Shown here: positions 60,701-64,000 of the stretch, piece after piece | How the letters are laid out: the number at the start of each line of letters is the position of its first letter | Numbering within the stretch: the first letter of the stretch is position 1 | Assembly (NCBI GenBank): GCA_037127255.1 | Contig: JBANSL010000018.1 | Location: 22,727,175 to 22,791,174 of the forward strand | DNA from: Persicaria tinctoria | Lineage: Eukaryota; Streptophyta; Magnoliopsida; Caryophyllales; Polygonaceae | Direction of reading: 5' to 3' | DNA length: 64,000 bases | Made by a program: the position numbers and the translations under genes | Notes under the pieces: model-generated | What the model saw: only the letters and a program-made list of their open reading frames with translations | Told to the model about the DNA's origin: nothing | Databases searched by the model: none

Positions 60701-62858
60701 ATTAAACCAAAACTTCACCCTCAACCCTCGTCCCCGAATGAAATCCGCCGACCTCCGCCGAATGTTCGCTCCCGATCTGGAATCAGATCCGACGGCCTCC
60801 GCCGCTTGCTCGCCCCCGATCTGGAATCCAATCCGGCGGCCTCCGCCACTATCTCCCTCCCTCGCTCGCTCGATCCCTCGATCTCGCAATCAGACAGCGA
60901 CTCCGGCCTCCGCCGCTCCCTCGCTCAGCCGCTTGCTCCCTCGATCTCGCCATCAGACAGCGGCTCTGGCCTCCGGTGCTCGCTCGCTCAGTCGCTCGCT
61001 CCCTCCCTCGCTTCCTCGATTTCGCGCACCAGTTTTCCAATTTGATTGAATTAGGAAGAAAGATTAGTATTATAGTGACCATTTTGCTAAATTGTTCCAA
61101 AACGCGGCTATTTCACAAAATAGGACGGATTTCGTGGCCATTTCGCAAAATGCTCCAAAAATATTTGAATTTTAAGCATATTTTTTAATAAGCTAAAAAC
61201 TATATAAAATATTATTTTTTTTATAATTTTAAATTTATTAGTAATAAGTGTGACATTATTTTAAAAAGTATTTTTTTTGATATTTTATACTTTACTTCCT
61301 TTGTCTCAAATTATAAGTTGTTTGATTTTTTAGCATGATTTTTAAGAAGTTCAAAATTTTATAATTTTTTTATATATAAATTCATACTTGTAATGAGTAT
61401 AGTATAGAATTATTTACAAAAAGTGATTAAAAAGTTGATTTTTTATTTATAAAATACTTGTCAAATTACCAATATTTGAGATGGAGGGAACAGAAACTTC
61501 TTGATAAGTCAAATGGCATATTTTAATTAACTAAAGGAGTATAAAAGTTTTAACTTTTTTATTATGTTTATAATTTCTTGTTTATTACTAGCAAGTATAA
61601 AATTATAAAAAAAATATTATATAATTTTAATCATTTTTAATAAAAATGCTGAATAGTAAACGTTACATCAACTATTTTCATATCGACCCGGGTTAGAGAT
61701 TGAAATCAACCCGCGGAGACTCGATCCATCCATTAATCCACATGGATGAAAACCCGAATAAATGAACAAATTAATAAGTGGATGATGGATCGGATATGGA
61801 TGAAGGGGTGTCCAATCCACCACCTGATCCATCACCCAATCCACCCACCCGATCCACTATAATTTTTATGTATTCACTTCCCTTAGCTTGCATTTGAATG
61901 TTAGATGGTTAACTGCATTTGTACTTGAACTAATTTACATTTTGCTCATGTTTTATGGCTATGTAGGAGGCTTATGTAGTGAGCAAAGACACTCCCATAC
62001 CAAAGCTTCCAAGAAATAAATACCCAAAACCATTGGTCTTCCACGATGGCCGCCTCGCCTTCCTCCCAACGCCGCTCTCCACCCTTTTTATGTTTCTCTA
62101 CCTCCCTCTCGCGGTCCCCCTCTCGTTCCTCCGCCTTCTCATTGGTGCCCTCCTCCCAATCCCCCTCACCACCTTAATCAGCTCCTTTCTTGGCGTCCGC
62201 ATCATTTCTAACCCTAATCTAGAAAATCGGGCCAACAGACCAATGTTGGTCCAATCTTCTAGTCATTCACTTGCGCCCCATCGCAACGTCCTCTACGTGT
62301 CAAGCCACCGCACCCTCCTTGACCCGGTTTTCCTTAGCTTAGCCCTTCGCCGCGGTCACCTACAGCCTGAGCCGCTTCTCGGAGCTCATCGCCCCAATCC
62401 CGATCGTCCGGCTGACCCGTGACCGCGCCCTCGACGCCCGCACCATGCAACGGCTCCTCACCCAAGGCGACCTCGTCATCTGCCCGGAGGGCACCACTTG
62501 CAGGGAGCCCTACCTCCTCCGGTTCAGCTCCTTGTTCGCGGAGCTGACCGACGAGATCGTGCCCGTGGCCATCGAGGCTGACGTGTCCATGTTCTACGGC
62601 ACCACCGCGAGCGGGTTCAAGTGGCTCGACCCGGTGTTCTTCTTCATGAACCCGAACCCTGCGTACTCGGTGCGTGTGCTCGACAAGCTGAGGCCGGAGA
62701 TGACGTGCGGCGGGGGGAGGAGCAGCATTGAGGTGGCCAATCTTGTACAGAGGGAGTTGGGGAAGGCGTTAGGGTTTGAGTGCACCGGCCTTACTAGGAA
62801 GGATAAATATTTGATGTTGGCCGGCCATGAGGGTTTGGTGGCTGCCTCTTCTAATTGA
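57748..62858 (+). CDS. GPAT1: GPAT1-like glycerol-3-phosphate acyltransferase (exon 2 frameshifted)
   Basis: Exon 1 is 57748-58515 (256 codons), the intron 58516-61966, and exon 2 61967-62858. Exon 1 has an N-terminal membrane segment ([19 protein letters not shown]) and the degenerate HAD-type domain [10 protein letters not shown]...[14 protein letters not shown], with Asn for the second Asp, so phosphatase activity is unlikely. Exon 2 has the acyltransferase blocks [13 protein letters not shown] (H-x4-D), [22 protein letters not shown] and IVPVAIEA. Wording is closest to Arabidopsis GPAT1, a sn-2 GPAT of the plant-specific family. At about 62348 the frame shifts: about 11 bases coding RKVT-like residues seem missing, splitting exon 2 into frames ending 62422 and starting before 62445. 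It is a recent pseudogene or a sequence error; everything else is well kept. Confidence 0.88.
58516..59418 (+). other. First part of the GPAT1-like intron
   Basis: AT-rich, without coding potential. A Stowaway-like end (GGAGGGAGGAGGGAGTATAT) lies at 59112-59135 with no clear partner. TAGGTCTTGTTTGTTACTCAATCA near 58695 and its rough inverse AATCAACCAAAAGAGCCCTA near 58970 suggest a small degraded TIR element. Confidence 0.4.
59419..61156. mobile_element. MULE-like non-autonomous element in the GPAT1-like intron, TSD AAAAATATT
   Basis: Long imperfect inverted repeats (about 90 bp or more) bound it: left GAAAAAATTTGCAAAATAGG... with GGACAATTTAGGAAAATGTC, right, inverted, GGAGCATTTTGCGAAATGG... 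with GGAACAATTTAGCAAAATGG. Both continue into TATACTAAT/TAATACTAAT. Nine-base direct repeats AAAAATATT flank it (59410-59418 and 61157-61165), the Mutator size. The interior has purine-rich GAGCGAGCGAAGGAGGC on the left, the complementary type on the right, and a TGCAC array. There is no transposase. Confidence 0.78.
60026..60310 (+). repeat. TGCACGACT hairpin minisatellite
   Basis: Nine tandem units of 19-23 bp, typically AGAGTTGCACGACTCTGTTTTA, run from about 60118 to 60305, with three looser TTGCACAA units before. Each unit holds a small inverted repeat, AGAGT-TGCACG-ACTCT. Confidence 0.92.
61295..61491. mobile_element. Stowaway-like MITE (~197 bp)
   Basis: The left end CTTCCTTTGTCTCAAATTAT and the inverted right end GTTCCCTCCATCTCAAATAT are imperfect inverted repeats of the CTCCCTCCGTCTCA type seen in plant Tc1/mariner MITEs. 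The left end is preceded by TA. It lies in the GPAT1-like intron next to the MULE-like element. Confidence 0.65.
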
Positions 62859-64000
62859 ATTTGTTCCTTTTTGTTGGAGTTGAAAAAGTTATGCATGCTA
62901 CCAAAGTGGTAAGTTTTGGGATGTGTGGATGGTGAAACATATATGTTAGTCTATATATAGTTTGGTGATTTAATTGTATATGTCCGTGCAAGGGGGGTGC
63001 AATATGTGTAACATACAATTTGATAAATGTATGAATATAATTCATTAAATGTGTAATTATATTTTTGAAAACATTTACTACTTTCCTAGTTTTGTTAGGC
63101 ATTTTTATTTTGGTTTTTTCCTCCTTTAATTTGCTTGTGCTTTTTTAGATTTATTGATGTGCATTTTTTGTTTTAGATTGATTCTTGTTCTCTCAGATGT
63201 TGAATCAATTTTCTTTTAAATAAATTTATAAGTAAGGGGACCTAAATCTCGTGTCTAAAAGAATTCATTATAAATGAACATTTCAAAATAAAAACAAGTG
63301 GCACGCATATTTTTTTATTTAATTTAGGGGGTTAAATTTTATTTTTGAAATTTATAATATATACACATATCTTATAGCTTATACTATACAATACTAAACA
63401 ACATCTTTTTTGCTATATAGAAAAACGCTCTCAATGAAAAACCCTAAACTTACTCCTAGCCGCCGCGCAACCACATCCCAGCCTAAATCTAATTTGCAGA
63501 TCTGTCTTCAACCCAACCTCAATCGAAACCTCAAGATCCATAAACCAAATAGAGTCCAAATAGAGTGGGATAGGTGATTTGAGATTCATCTCAAATGAAA
63601 AAAAAAAGACAGAAAAAGAGGAAAAATATGGAAGATAAGGTGGAAAATTGGGTTTCATCGCTGGATTTGGCACCCTCAAGTACTGTAGGAGTGTAGGGTG
63701 AAGTTCAAAAAATCCTAATCATCAAAAAATGGGTGTGTGGTAAAGATTGTCCCCTCCTATAGGCCCCACCCCAGCCTAATTAATTTTTTCTTTTCCTAAA
63801 ATTAAAATTTGTGAGGAGAAAACAAAATTGATGGTGCAGTACTGCACTGGAATCAAACTATTCATTGCTGCGCCTTCCTCCTGTTCCTGCGCGGGTCTTG
63901 CGGCGGTTGTTGGTGGTCGGATGGTTGCCTCCTTGCTGTCTCCTGTCGGCTTCTGGATCTGGCCGGGTTTCCGGGCTATCCTTGTCGGCGTCGGGTCCTA
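62859..64000. other. 3' flank and terminal spacer
   Basis: The 3' UTR of the GPAT1-like gene presumably lies in the first few hundred bases. A minus-strand 82-codon frame at 63679-63431 is unrecognised. GTGCAGTACTGCAC (63834-63847) is a perfect 14-bp palindrome, and the last 130 bp are GC-rich and cut by the window end. Confidence 0.35.

Overview
This is a nuclear segment from a flowering plant, almost certainly a eudicot. Supporting signs are intron-containing plant genes, a DYW-type PPR gene, Ty1/copia and Ty3/gypsy LTR elements, L1-type LINEs, hAT, MULE, Helitron and Stowaway-like DNA transposons, and long AT-rich spacers. The species cannot be fixed by eye. No bacterial, organellar or viral genome organisation is present.

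Layout. 0-4.7 kb: a copia pol tail with a probable 3' LTR, then LINE fragments, one split by a hAT element that has a perfect 8-bp target duplication. 5.6-8.3 kb: 3' exons of a DNA ligase 1 gene, apparently dead. 9.15-20.3 kb: a complete 11.2-kb LTR element with two 2.85-kb LTRs, ATAAG target duplications, a Met-tRNA primer site and a non-coding interior (a LARD), sitting inside an older ~1.1-kb inverted-repeat element. 21-22.9 kb: an unrecognised decayed locus, a 175-bp LINE tail and a U6 snRNA fragment. 23.4-26.0 kb: the best intact gene, an ECB2/VAC1-like plastid RNA-editing PPR-DYW protein, with a 302-bp-arm inverted repeat just upstream. 28.4-31.6 kb: three hAT elements, each with a perfect 8-bp duplication, two of them back to back. 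32.8-33.7 kb: two oppositely oriented tRNA-like sequences enclosing a TGCAC-rich array. 34.5-35.2 kb: relic exons of a SPINSTER-like transporter. 35.2-45.2 kb: Helitron termini in head-to-tail order, a MULE transposase/OTU pseudogene preceded by five hairpins, and a (CA)158 tract. 46-53.2 kb: a topoisomerase II exon relic, a SINE candidate, opposed LINEs and a probable solo LTR. 53.2-56.0 kb: 5' exons of GDP-mannose pyrophosphorylase and a P5A-ATPase exon scrap. 57.7-62.9 kb: a GPAT1-like acyltransferase gene with a 3.45-kb, transposon-filled intron and one frameshift in its second exon.

The genes do not form a pathway. Two loci look like resident genes (the PPR gene and the GPAT1-like gene). 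The others are fragments of housekeeping genes (LIG1, SPNS, TOP2, GMPP, P5A-ATPase) that keep introns or splice sites, so they came from DNA copying or segmental decay and not from retroposed mRNA. The strongest leads for something undescribed are the five-hairpin cluster at 35.3-35.55 kb, the tRNA-like-bounded TGCAC array at 32.8-33.7 kb, and the long hairpin upstream of the PPR gene.
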